The notes under the pieces: generated by a model
The model's database searches: none
What the model saw: the letters and a program-made list of their open reading frames with translations, nothing else
What the model was told of the DNA's origin: nothing
In this document: one piece after another, positions 46,896 through 63,980 of the stretch
Layout: the number at the start of each line of letters is the position of its first letter
How positions within the stretch are numbered: position 1 is the stretch's first letter
Program-made: the position numbers and the translations under genes
From: Coriaria nepalensis
Lineage: Eukaryota > Streptophyta > Magnoliopsida > Cucurbitales > Coriariaceae
DNA length: 64,000 nucleotides
Direction of reading: 5' to 3'
NCBI GenBank assembly: GCA_027186245.1
Contig: CP114500.1
Location: 7,512,001-7,576,000 of the forward strand

Positions 46896-48559
46896 ATGGC
46901 GGCTCAATCATTCAACCTTCAATCTTCCTCCCATTCATCTTTACCCGATTTAAGAAGGAAACCTAGCTCCTCAAAACTCGTCCCCGTTTCTTCTCTACGC
47001 TGCAACTCCTACTCCTCTTCTTCTTCTTCACCTTTCACAGAGAAGCATTCAATCGAAAGATACGAAAGAGATCAATGGCTGTTCAAAAACAGCTCGCCCC
47101 AAACTCCTTCTACTCCTTCCACTTGCTCTCTCGCATCCGATTCCAACGCTATAAGACAGGATGACATCGCTCTCCAGCTCCCTGAGCTCAAGAAGCTGCT
47201 TCAAGTACTGAAGGAGAAGAGAGAGAGTGAAAGCGGTGGGTGTGGTGGAGGAAAACTTGGGCCCGGGAATGTGTTCTTGGTGGGGACAGGGCCTGGAGAC
47301 CCAGAGCTTTTGACGTTGAAAGCGGTAAGAGTGATACAGAGTGCGGATTTGCTCTTGTATGATCGGCTGGTGTCTAATGATGTGTTGGATTTGGTCGGTT
47401 CGGAAGGTAGGCTTCTCTATGTGGGTAAAACTGCGGGCTATCATAGCAGAACTCAGGTAATAATCTCAGGAAAAAAAAAACGGTTTTTTTCTGCCTAATT
47501 TAAAGTGATAAATTGCTTGTATGAAGTTGTAATTTGGGATTCTATGATTTCTTCATTTGGGTTTGTGAAATTGTTAGTTGGATTTTCTTAAAATAAGGTC
47601 TTGATTTGTAATGCAGCTTAGCTGTTTGATGAAATGCCTATGTGGGCATATTCATCTTCACTTTGAGCGAGTAAATTCATTTCAGTTGGGATTTTTTGGG
47701 TGGCAGGAGGAGATTCATGAATTACTTCTGAGTTTTGCCGAAGCTGGAGCTACTGTAGTCAGACTCAAAGGAGGTGATCCTCTGGTAAGCGTGCTGACAT
47801 TTATTTCTGAATATTTAAATGTACGATCTTGTTCTTTTTGGTGAAATTTTCTGAGTTTGCTTTTTTAAGGTTTTCGGAAGGGGCGGAGAGGAGATGGATT
47901 TCCTATCTCAGCAAGGAATTCAAGTCAAGATCATTCCTGGTAAGCAACTTCCCTACTGATTAGTCCTTCCCTCATTATTGAAGTAAAAAAACGAAAGAAA
48001 AAAAGGCTAATTACCCTTTTGCAGGTATAACTGCTGCTTCAGGAATAGCAGCAGAGCTAGGAATCCCTTTGACCCATAGAGGTGTTGCAAATAGTGTTAG
48101 ATTTCTAACCGGACACTCCAGAAAAGGAGGCTCGGATCCTCTGTTTGTCGCAGAAAATGCAGCTGATCCCGATGCCACCTTAGTGGTCTATATGGGCCTA
48201 TCTACTCTCCCTTCTCTTGCCCTTAAGTTGATCCACCATGGTCTACCGCCCGATACTCCGGCTGCTGCTGTTGAGCGTGGGACCACACCTCAACAACGCA
48301 CTGTAAGAAAATTTCTCTCTTCCCCTTTTTCCCTGTTTTTTTCACATACTATGTCGGAAGAAGTTTATGATGATTTTTGTTTTGCATTATTTACATCCAG
48401 GTTTTTTCAGAATTGAAGGATCTTGCTGATACGATCAAAGAAGCAGAGTTGTTATCTCCTACTCTTATTGTTATTGGAAAAGTTGTTGCTCTTTCTCCGT
48501 TCTGGTCGTTTTCTTCTAAAGAACACTCCTCTGCCTCCTCCCACTTGGTAGAAGCTTAA
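46896..48559 (+). CDS. UPM1: Uroporphyrinogen III methyltransferase (siroheme synthesis)
   Basis: Plastid S-adenosylmethionine-dependent methylase making precorrin-2 from uroporphyrinogen III, the branch point to siroheme used by nitrite and sulfite reductases. The model is 381 aa, five exons: 46896-47456, 47707-47784, 47870-47939, 48025-48302, 48401-48559. A Ser-rich transit peptide of roughly 70-90 residues precedes the SUMT/CobA fold: VGTGPGDPELLTLKA (SAM loop), YDRLVS, RLKGGDPLVFGRGGEE, GITAASGIAAELGIPLTHR, and VVYMGL with RGTTPQQRT. It is a single-domain methylase without the CysG dehydrogenase/ferrochelatase part, as in other plants, where sirohydrochlorin ferrochelatase is separate. 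Confidence 0.95.
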
Positions 48560-49435
48560 AAGCTTTGATCGATGCTGAGTGATGAGCAGAAAGAAGAACA
48601 AGGAGCTGAGCAATAATGGCTTCCATTCTCCCGTTTGGGAGAAGGGGACGGAACTACACCATAATTTCTTTGCAGCTAGCTTTTCATTTGGCTGAGCAGC
48701 CATTCAAATGAAATGTAACTTATGAAGTTACGTAAATCGTCTCAACACAAAAGAGTGAGGATGATTTTTTCCATGTGTAATAGGATCATGATGAAAATAT
48801 GAGAAACTGTGTTAAACATTAGTTAGATTTTGTCGAAGGTTTCAAAATGAAATGAAATGCAATGCAATTATTCAATTTGTTCAAATGATCTTTCATAACA
48901 TCCTCTGATTTTATCAGAATCCAAATTTGTTGTACGGCAATTTTTTTGAGGGATATGCATTAACAAGGACCTAACCACAACATTGTAAGAAAAATGCTAT
49001 ATTCCCTTCTTTTTTCTTTTTTTTTTATTGGATAGCATTTCATCGGATGTACTAGTGGAGTATACAAATGTGTCTATCAGTATAACAATCAATCGTGTAC
49101 CAAAAATGAAGTAAAGAAAACGGAAAGAAGACATCTCTCCCTACTATATATATTCCTCTAAAGAAGCAAAGAATGATGTCCGTATGTCGTGCATGTGTTT
49201 GTGTTCTAATCTCGTATTGCTTACTACTTGTCGCATCTGCCTGAAAACAGATCCGACATGCAAGAACTATCATCGCGCCTTCCATTCCTCTAATGAACCA
49301 ACGAATGATGTTGGTATGTTGCTTCTCCCATTTAACATTTGACCCTTCTCAAGAACTATCATTGCCCCTAATCATTCTGGCGGGCATCTTTCAAGGGAAT
49401 ATAATTCTAAGATATTCCGCAAGATTCTAACCAAC
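48560..49435. other. Convergent 3' region of UPM1 and the O-fucosyltransferase
   Basis: 3' flanks of two converging genes. Contains imperfect direct repeats at about 49154-49375 (listed separately). No gene seen. Confidence 0.5.
49154..49375. repeat. Imperfect direct repeat in the O-FucT 3' flank
   Basis: Unit A (about 49154-49275) and unit B (about 49288-49375) share, in order, CCTCTAA.GAA.CAA.GAATGATGT, GTATGT and CAAGAACTATCAT.GC. They differ in spacer length. Confidence 0.55.
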
Positions 49436-51652
49436 TTAGTGTGAATTATGAGCATACGAACTATAGCACATACACTCGGGAATAGGGAACTTAGTCACAT
49501 CCCTTCCGGATTTGCTTGTTCTTAGCTCAGGCTGCCCGATAGAATCCTTATGCAACTCCCTTATGATATTGTGAAACTCCCCTTCAGACAAAGTTGAGTT
49601 CAAAAAATAAGGAAGCATCTGTCTTTTATTAGGAGTTATGTACTTCTTATGCCCTGCATATGCTCTGTGACCCTATACAAACCAGAATAAGGACTCCGAG
49701 TTAGAATAAGGAAAGCTTAAAAAATAATACAATCTTATACTGCAGCCAATAAAAAATAATACACTTTTTCATAGTTGCTTGGTTGTGTTGGACAACAGAT
49801 AATATTCGGTTCTTCACAATTTGGTTTTTCAAGTTTGATTCAAAAGAAGTACCTGAATAGCATGGCCCATATTGCCACCATGAGAAGGCATGAAGACATC
49901 ACTATTCTCGCAAACTATGTAATCAATAGCAGCCATAAAAGAAGCTCTTTTTTCAAACGGCTCTAGCTCACCTGGCAAAGCAAGATCTTCCTTACTGTAA
50001 AACTCTGGAAACTCTCTAACCAACGGTTGCAAAGCTTCTTTCCCGCCCAAAGGTGCCCCACCGGCCCAATAAATCCTCGCATTCTTAGGAGCTCCTAGGG
50101 CCTTAAGTAGCCTAGTTACCTCAAGTGCAGTTAAAGGGCAGAGTCCAGCTAGCTTTCTATCATGGTAACTTACATTCGTTCTACCAGTTAAAAGCTCGGG
50201 CCTTCGCTTCCTTTCATTGTTTATCATTTCATCATAATCTGTGCCTAAACCGGGTAGACACCCCGTTCTGACCCATACATCCTTCTCCATTCTTAGATGA
50301 AGAGAAAGGTAAGGCCCCTTACTTTTCATCCTCCCTGCAATCTTATTACCTAGTTGTAAAATTGACGGGGCAAACCTCAATGCATGAAAAGCAACCTAAA
50401 ATAGAAACAAAGAGTGTATGTTATCAGAAGCCTTATCCCTACAATAGTATATTGTGTTATTAGAACCTCATACCAATTCATTACCTTGCAACGAAGCTTT
50501 TGAAGATCGGAAGGAAGATCTTTAGAGAGGCGAGAATCAAGGCCACGGAGGAGTAATACACCATCTCTCTTAATCTGCAAGAATTTGGTTTAGTTGATTT
50601 TTTTTTTTTTATCTATCGTGAAAAGCTTGAGAACGAAAGAAAGAATTGAAGTGGAAATGGATCATACCCTTTTCGAGTAGCGGGCCCGGATCCAAGCGGG
50701 AGAGACGTTACGTGGAGACAGTTTATCTTCGTACGGTCTTGTCATCAGATGCATAGATGGAAGGGAAGATACTACATGGACATCATTAGCTAGAACCCTC
50801 TTGAAATGCTCCAAATCAAATACATCAGAAAATTCACTACAAACCCAGATGAAAACAAAACCAGAAACTTAGTTTATAAGGTAAGATAATAGTGAAAAAA
50901 TCAAAAAACAAAAGAAAAAAGTAAGGCAAATCTTTTTAGTACCTTTCATCAGCCCAAATGACATTGACTTGAAAGATGGGAACAACAAAGGAAGCTTTAA
51001 GAATCCTAGCAATGATTACAGCATCTACAATCTGATTCCTTTGCTGATTCATTCCACCTGAAACTACAACCATTAGATACTTTGTTCTTTCGGCTACAAT
51101 TTCCAAGCTTCCCTTTTTAAACTCTTCGCTGAAATCCAAGCATGGCTTATACCCCATTCCACCAGGTTGCTTCCAAAACTGATCAGTCTCTTGATTAAAA
51201 GGCTCATCTCTTTCACTACTTTTAACGTTTGGAGAAGTACCCAGATGGGATTTTGAATCGGCGTTTGAGAGAGAGGTTTGTGAATGGGGTTTTGAATCGG
51301 CGTTTGAGGGAGAGGTTTGTGAATGGGATTTTGGACATGGGATCAAAGGGGAAGGTGTGAAGAGGCCGAGCTTGAAGATAGTGAGAAGGGTTAAGAGGAA
51401 GAGAGTGATGAAAAGAAGACAGAGCTTTTGGGTTCTGTTATTAGGGAAAGTTGCGAACTTGCGAAGCAGGTAGGATGAGGGCTTATACAATTTTTTAGGT
51501 GAAGCGATGAGAGATTCGAGGGAAGATGAGGAGAGAGAGTTGATTAATCGAGAAGGGACTGATATGTACGACTGTCCGATTCTTGTAGGGATGTGGATGG
51601 TGGTGGCGGCGGCGGCGGCGCTGGTGGTGGTGCTGCTGTTCTTCTTCACCAT
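49436..51652 (-). CDS. O-fucosyltransferase family protein (GT106-like)
   Basis: Golgi type II membrane glycosyltransferase-like protein, 582 aa. Exons on the minus strand: 51652-50943, 50836-50668, 50574-50485, 50395-49853, 49672-49436. An Ala/Thr-rich tail encoded by GCC/GGT-type repeats and a membrane segment (LCLLFITLFLLTLLTIFKLGLF) precede the lumenal stem. The stem has a duplicated Ser/Asn/Lys phrase (SHSQTSPSNADSK and a second near-copy). The plant O-FucT domain has VSGGMNQQRNQIVDAVIIAR, LRFAPSILQLGNKIAGRM, LSLHLRMEKD, IYWAGGAPLGGKEAL and PSHGGNMGHAI, the last split from GHRAYAGHKKYI by an intron. Members include pectin rhamnosyltransferases and SPY-unrelated O-FucTs; the acceptor here is unknown. 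GA repeats lie in the 5' leader at about 51667-51684. Confidence 0.9.
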
Positions 51653-51689
51653 TGTTGTAGATCATTAGAGAGAGAGAGAGAGAGGTTGA

Positions 51690-52539
51690 AGTTTGATGTT
51701 TTGATAAAAATGATTCAATGAATGAGAGAAAAAAAGAAGTAGACGAGACAGAGTAATGAAAGAAATTCTGAATGACGGAAACTCTGGGCTGTCCAACTTT
51801 CTAATTTGAAAATGAAGAATAAACAAAGAAATTTGCACCGCACCTCGGGTGTAATACGTGTCGTTATTAGATGAGAAGACGAGGAAGAAAGAAAAAGAGT
51901 CTTGGACGTATGAAATGGAGTGATAAATTGACTGCAGATTGCGCGCCGTGTAGGAGGTTGAGTGGAACAGCTGCAACTGTGAGCTGTTACCAACTTCTTG
52001 TACTCCTTCTTCCGATTCGATTAGAGGTAGACAAAATAAGAAGAGCCGGTCAAACTCCGTTGGCCCAGCCTGGGATCAAGTAAAGTCTGGGTCGGGCCCG
52101 GACGTATTACCACCTTTACATCCAATAATCTCCACACTGGCAATATGTATAGTTCAGGTGGAATCTAAGTAGAACTAAGCACTTTTGCAACGTGGTAAGG
52201 CATTGAATCCCATTAAGCATCCACATGGGAGTCGGGGAGTCGGGGAGTCGTGGAATCGTGGATGTACCTCCTTAATGATGTCTATCATTTGTATAAGAAG
52301 AGCACATGCAGAGAAACAATATAAAAAAATAAAATTAAAAATTAAAAATAAGTGGGATATAATAATTTATAAAAGGATGGGGGACAAAACACAAGTCTTA
52401 GAAAATAATAACTCATATTCTCATCAAAGTGGATTAGATTTCATTGATACCACATCATGAACGTGAGTTTTCTTTGGATCACTCAGAGTAAAGCAAAGAA
52501 GGCGGAAGTGGTCATATTTTTGTCCTGGAGAAAAGACTT
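51690..52539. other. Intergenic region upstream of the O-fucosyltransferase
   Basis: Includes the O-FucT promoter. A short tandem of GGGGAGTC units lies at about 52229-52252. The ORFs here lack domain resemblance. Confidence 0.5.
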
Positions 52540-53005
52540 GAACCAAAACGCAGAAATCTTTAGGTATCTTTTCAGCATATTTTCATAATCTATGTAAGTG
52601 ATCCCAAAACGAATTGTATAGTTAGCCGTAGTTTCATCGGCATACATCCCCGTTTAGTAATTTACTCCGATAAAATCATAAGATCCCTTCACAAGTTTAG
52701 ATTGAGCTTTTGTAAATTTAGGTAGTCTACTTCCTACTAAATTCCTCATTGTCTTTGGATAATCTCCATAAGTGATCGGATGAGCAACACTATTCATATA
52801 ATAAATTATCGATATAAGTACAAAAACTAGACTAAAATCTACATAACCAAATATTTCTATCTAGAAGTTTGCACTGAGCACTAACCATCCAAAAATAAAA
52901 TCAAGAGCTCTAAGTGCTGCCTTCTTGCTAGCAGCTGTTGTGAATTTGGGCACAATCCAATGAGACAATATTGTAAGGCCAATTTCTCCCTTTTGAGAAG
53001 CCAGC
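52540..53005 (-). pseudogene. GH1 beta-glucosidase pseudogene (exon 7-8 and last-exon remnants)
   Basis: Minus-strand remnants of a third cluster member. Exon 7 is readable (ASQKGEIGLTILSHWIVP to ALRALDFIFGW with a donor at about 52887). Exon 8 is readable ([31 protein letters not shown], then an in-frame TAA where Tyr is expected). Exon 8 then runs straight into last-exon sequence (RFGITYIDYENMLKRYLKIS), so exons 9-11, including the nucleophile Glu, are missing. Exons 1-6 are absent; at about 53010 the homology stops against a LINE fragment. It looks like a different beta-glucosidase subgroup from the two intact copies. Confidence 0.85.
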
Positions 53006-53014
53006 AGAAATTTG

Positions 53015-53310
53015 GTTCAAGGGTTCTATTTGGTTGGATTAAGTAAAACTTTGATGGATCCTATTATGTTGAAGATAAGAAGGCAGGGGTTGGTGTGGTG
53101 ATTAGGGATGACTCTGGGAATTTAATTGGTGGATTTGGTAAAGATTGGCTAGTGAATGAGAGTAATGAAGTGGATTGGAGGATTGCATAGGTGATTGATG
53201 AAATTTGCTGTGTATAAGAGGTTGTTCGATGACATATGCTTCTCTTGGATCAAGAGGCTAGTAAATTGTATTGCAGATCCGGTTGCATTCCAATCCGGAG
53301 AAGGGATGGT
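53015..53310 (+). mobile_element. LINE-type RNase H domain fragment
   Basis: Plus-strand reading gives WIK, a stop, then NFDGSYYVEDKKAGVGVVIRD followed by DSGNLIGGFGKDW, the start of the RVT_3-type RNase H domain at the end of plant non-LTR retrotransposons. After a gap, FSWIKRLVNCIADPVA (about 53235-53285) resembles the domain's C-terminal end. Stops and frame changes show it is dead. It abuts the broken beta-glucosidase. Confidence 0.7.
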
Positions 53311-53500
53311 AATTACACACAAATCAACAGCCATTTGTTACACTCTGGATCAAACATCAAGCCCCATACATACTCATAGTCATAGCATAAGTAGTGAGAT
53401 TAAATCTCTTACAATTAACAGATACAGATAGATAGATACTCTGTTTATTTTCTCATAACATAATTAGACAAAAAAAGTTTTTTTTTTTTTAATATTTTAT

Positions 53501-56245
<2,745 letters not shown>

Positions 56246-56311
56246 ACTGGGTATATTTTGCAGGATTGATCTTCTTTTGTTTTGCAGTTGCTTACTCCAT
56301 GCCACTCTACA

Positions 56312-56319
56312 TTTATATA
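56312..56319 (-). promoter_or_regulatory. TATA box of beta-glucosidase copy 1
   Basis: TATATAAA on the minus strand, 67 nt before the ATG at 56245. Confidence 0.6.
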
Positions 56320-56859
56320 GATCAAAATAATGGATGAATGAGGTATGGAGATGATGAATAGTGCATGACTAAACTCCGACCATAAAATCTGATCTAATCT
56401 TCTTTACTTTTCTTTTTCTGTCAAATACAACAATTTGATCATCATGTCGTATGATGCTTTTCTTTTTCTTTTGGGTTTCTCTAGAAATTAATGCCTTTTT
56501 TTCTCCCTTAAATCCATCCTTATGAATAATATAAGTATATTGAATTATCGTCTAAATAAATATCTTAATTTATCATTTATAAACAGATTATTTTTTCATT
56601 CTACTTTAATGCTCAAAGTTTTTTAAATTTTCTCTTGTTTGTTAGTGTCATTAGTGTTAGATTTAATTTGTATAAACTTGACTCCGCTTATCACTTTTCT
56701 CTCTTTCACTCCGCTTCTTATAAATACTCGAATTAACAAGGTACCAGAGAGTGATCGATCTTTGATTTGCTCATGAATCTCTTCCGCTACACAATCGTAT
56801 CCAACTGAATCGCTACCAAACTCGAGCTTTCAGAGTTTAGCAATGGAGGATTCTGAAAA
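56320..56859. other. Intergenic promoter region of beta-glucosidase copy 1
   Basis: AT-rich upstream DNA; nothing else recognised until retrotransposon-like sequence begins near 56860. Confidence 0.4.
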
Positions 56860-58080
56860 TTCTGTTCCAGCTTATAGCATTAATGGCGAAGAATAAAGTC
56901 ACTTTCGTAACAGGCACATGCAAACGACCAGATTCAGATCTATGGCTATCACAAAGCCGGTATAGATGTAACGCGTGCATTCTGAGTTGGATCCTCAATG
57001 CTATAACAAAGGATCTATATTTAGGTATTGTCTACTCTTCATCTGTTGGCCTAATCAGGAAAGATCTAAAATCACGATTTGCATAAGTGAATGAAACGCG
57101 CATGCATATTCACATTGCATAAGCAAATAGCAACCAAAGTTCAAGGGTCTAGATATTATAACAATCTGAAGTCTCTATAGGATGAGTATGCGTCAATGGT
57201 AGCTCTACCTTGTTGTGAATGTGCTACAACCATATCATTCCAGAAGCATGATCAGAGACAGAGATTGCTTCAATTTCTAATGGGACTAAATGAAGCATAC
57301 ATATCATTGCGTGGCCAAATCCTTGTCATGAATCCACTTCCAAATGTAGACAAAGCATATGCAATACTCTAAGAAGATGTGTCACAAAGACAAATTGTAT
57401 CTAATCAATTGGGAAATAATGCCTCAGTTTTTCTCATAAATTCACAAATAAATAAATAACTCCACTGCCAGTGCTACCTCTAATTTGTAAGGGAAAATCT
57501 AATGTGGAGTGTGAAATAAAATCTACTGCCACTGCTCCATTTGATCTGATTCATCTAGATACTTGGGGTCCTTAAACGACTCCTAACCACTATAATGCAA
57601 AGTAATTTCTAACTATCATAGATGACGATTCAAGGGGCACATTGACTTTTCTCATGGAATTGAAACATGAAGTATATAAACACATTGAGAATTTCATTAC
57701 TATGCTTAGTATACATGTCATAGAGGTTGGTTTCACTCAGTCAAAAGCTGATTATAGCTTATTCACCAAGCATGAATGTGGTTCAACAACAGTCTTAATG
57801 ATCTATGGGGACAACATATTTATAACTGGTAATGAGATTGCTAGATGGGATTTGTCTTCCATATCAAGGATCTTGGCCCTCTTAGGTACATTCTTGGCAT
57901 TGAGATTGCTAGAGGGGATTTGTCTCACAGAACGTAAGTATATTCTGGACTTATTAAAGGAAGTTGGCATGACGGTTGTAAGCCAACTCGCACTCTTATG
58001 GAGCAACATCTCAAATTGACCTCAGTTGCTCATGATAAAGGTTCGATACGAAGAGATGATGATCCATTGCTCCTCGATCC
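56860..58080 (+). mobile_element. Decayed Ty1-copia retrotransposon fragment
   Basis: Plus-strand pieces in the order of a copia polyprotein. Gag is seen as CNACILSWILNAITKDLY near 56970 and LLQFLMGLNEAY with MNPLPNVDKAY near 57265-57360. An integrase start follows (FDLIHLDTWGP near 57540, then IDDDSRGT). After a large internal deletion near 57650 comes a reverse-transcriptase part (GFTQSKADYSLFTK and a damaged catalytic stretch). A last piece resembles the LGPLRYFLGIEIAR region and KYILDLLKE. Several stops and frame changes are present and no paired LTRs were found. Non-functional. Confidence 0.8.
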
Positions 58081-59263
58081 TTAAAATATTACATGTTGTA
58101 ATATGTTGTACACGTATAAGTATCCTAATGAATGTATAATAGTACTATTACATTAAATATTATATTAATTATATATATATATATATCTATATTTTTCAGA
58201 GCAATATTCAGATCTTATAGTCATCTCTCTTCTTTTTCCTTTTTTTATGCGGCCGACAGTATATATCATGACCTCGAAGTTGAAGTTGAAGTTGATGATG
58301 ATAATTAGTGATTTTTCTTTTTTTCATATTTTTTTTTTAAAATATGTGTTATATTTTAATTATGTATTTTTATATATAGAGAATTCATTTTATTTTTATG
58401 GTAGTTTGATGAGGATGAGATTTTTAAAATTTTTAAAATTATATTTTAACTAGTTTTAAAATTATTTTGTAATTTTATTTTATTTTAACAATATTTTAAT
58501 TGTTTGTATGATTTTATTAACATTTTTTTTATATTTTATTTTAATAATTATTTTTTAATTAGATATTTTTTTATAAATAGAAATTTTGGGCTGCAAATTT
58601 AAATGAAAAAAAAATTTAATTTTAATAATTTATCAAGTCCATTCAAATATAATTAAGCACAATCTTTTTTCTTTTTTATTTTGATTTTTGCACTTTTATC
58701 CTACTTTATGGATAATCCAACAAATTATTAGGTCCTATTTTAATATTATATAAAAATATAAATTTTTATCTTAAAATTAAGTAATAATTAAAAATTATAT
58801 ATCATATTTTTTATATAAAAAATTCATAATATTTTCATTTTAAATATATAAAATATATATATTCCTAACAAACTATCTCTACGGATTAATTTTAAACGAT
58901 ATTTTAATTATATATATATATATAATATATGATAAATTTATTAATCCGGATCGTATCACATATATTCATGTAAAGAAAACGTTTTTAAAAGAAATAAGAA
59001 AACACAAGAATTATGTAGAGATTAGAGTAGAGTCTCCGACATGTTCCACGAGGGAAGAATCAATCAATCAATCAAGACGGAGTGATGGACCCCACTTTTA
59101 TTACTTTCTAAACGGAGTGATGGATTGATTAGTCCATCATGATCAGGCATCAAAACCAATAAAAAAAAGTGCGTTTAATATTTCACAAATTTACATTTAA
59201 GTCCTTCAAAAAATTTTAATCTATAACTTTTCCTCGAAAAAAATATACAATTAAAAATTTAAC
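58081..59263. other. AT-rich intergenic region
   Basis: Very AT-rich, with an (AT)n run near 58170-58186 and long T/A tracts. No gene seen. Confidence 0.55.
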
Positions 59264-59271
59264 CCTTTTAC

Positions 59272-59710
59272 TAGATATGGCAATCCGGCCCGGCCCGGCC
59301 CGGCCCGTATTAGATCCGAGCCCGTTTAGGTCGGGCCGGCTCGGCCCGTATTGATTTGGGGCGAGCTTAGGGCGGGCTCGGGGCGGGGCGGACCTCAAAA
59401 GTCTAGGCCCAGCCCGAACCCAGTTAAAAATGGGTTTAAAAACGAGTTTTTTTATTTATAGATAAAAACAGCTTTAGGCTGCTACTGTTTATTACGGTAC
59501 TGTTCATCATGGGTACTGTTTACTGTGGGTAGCCCGTATACCCGCGGGCTGAATTTGGCCCGTTTTAAAAACGAGTATATAATTCATGTCCGGCCCGCGC
59601 GCCGTAAACGGGCCAGGCCAAGCCCGTACCCACATACTACGGGTGCATGTCGGCTTTAACGGGCCGGGCTGAACGGATTCGGGCCGGGCCGACCCAAATT
59701 GCCATTTCTA
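59272..59710. mobile_element. GC-rich hAT-type MITE with 8-bp target duplication
   Basis: A 439-bp element in AT-rich DNA. The left end is TAGATATGGCAATCCGGCCC and the right end as reverse complement TAGAAATGGCAATTTGGGTC, both running into tandem GGCCC units. The 8-bp repeat CCTTTTAC flanks it exactly at 59264-59271 and 59711-59718. TAG-type termini with 8-bp duplications are the hAT pattern. No ORF of note; the interior has several GGGTACTGTTT/TACTGTTCATC-like words. Confidence 0.85.
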
Positions 59711-59718
59711 CCTTTTAC

Positions 59719-61111
59719 TAATTACTCCTTTGCTCATCTATTTCTTTTCTTTTTGCACAGAGCCCACCATTAAAGGTATCTAATTTATATATATATATAT
59801 ATCCATAAGATCTAGGTTGATTTTATTTGCAATTGATTTTCAGGTAGTTTTTTGTGGCATTGAAGCTCTTGGTTAAATGACCACAAAATATACATAAAAC
59901 AAAACTCATAGCAATATAACAGAAATCTCATGTTCATGATTCATCTACTACAAGCTTGTGATTATCAAGAAACATTACTCGACACAATCTAAACATAAGA
60001 AGGTGTTAAAAGCGGATCTCACATGTTGAAAGGAAAACTTGCGACTAATATCTGAAAGATAACTTGCGACTAAAATCAACATGAACAAAAAAGTACGAAG
60101 TTAGTAAAAAGATACGGATTTATAGTAGTTCGTTTCAAATCAAATTATATCCACTCTTAAGTTTTCGAAGACTATCCAAATCTTATCTCTTTGAATAGAG
60201 AGAGAGAGAGAGAGAGGTGCGGTGAAATCTAAAAAAGTTGAGAGTACGGAGAATATACCACCTCTATAATGATGTTAGTTAGTATTAGAATTAAAAAATT
60301 TAGTTCATATTAAAATATTAATAATAAAAGTTAAATAAATAAAATAAAATATTTAATTTAAATGGATAATAATTAAGATATAAATAAATGAAGCTAATAA
60401 ATAAAATAATATTGGATAATTATTAAATATAACACATCATTATACCTTATCAATAATTTTAAAGAGAGGGTTAATCCTAATTTTTTTTTTTAAATTTAGA
60501 GAAATACTTCTTTTATATATTTCGATGACTTAACTTTTATTACTTATTATTTTAAAGGTTAAATTATAATTTACCCTAATAAAAAAGTAATGTTATTTAC
60601 TGACGTGTCATTTTAAATAAGTTAAAATAATTGAAACCTTATGATTACTTATTCTAAAATTTGGACCGTAAGTGTATGAAATTGCACTTAAAATTTTATC
60701 TAAACGTAGCTAAGATCCAAATTGACATATTAATTTATTTATAATTTTTCACATTATTTTTTTTTTTAATTTTCAGATGAAATTAGATAAAAAAAAAGGA
60801 TCATGAACGTACAATTTGTCATATAACTATCGTCAACTTTTACTCCGATAAAATATTCGGTAAAATTAAATCGGTGTAATTTATCGTTAAGATCTTATCA
60901 TAGAAAAAAAAAATGTCGGTCTCAAGCATACATTAGCATTTATTTCATTTATTTTCAATATAGAAATGAACGAGACATTACACTCTGAACAACCATCCTG
61001 CCCATACATATACTCATAGCATAATTAGTGAGACTAAATCTCCATAATTAATAGAGATAGATATGTTGCTTATTTCCTCATAATCATAGTTTTTTATTTG
61101 AATTATTTTTG
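59719..61111. other. AT-rich intergenic region between beta-glucosidase copies
   Basis: Contains a (GA)n run at about 60197-60216. From about 60990 the sequence matches the 3' flank of copy 1 (about 53360-53460), which marks one side of the tandem duplication. No gene seen. Confidence 0.5.
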
Positions 61112-63980
<2,869 letters not shown>

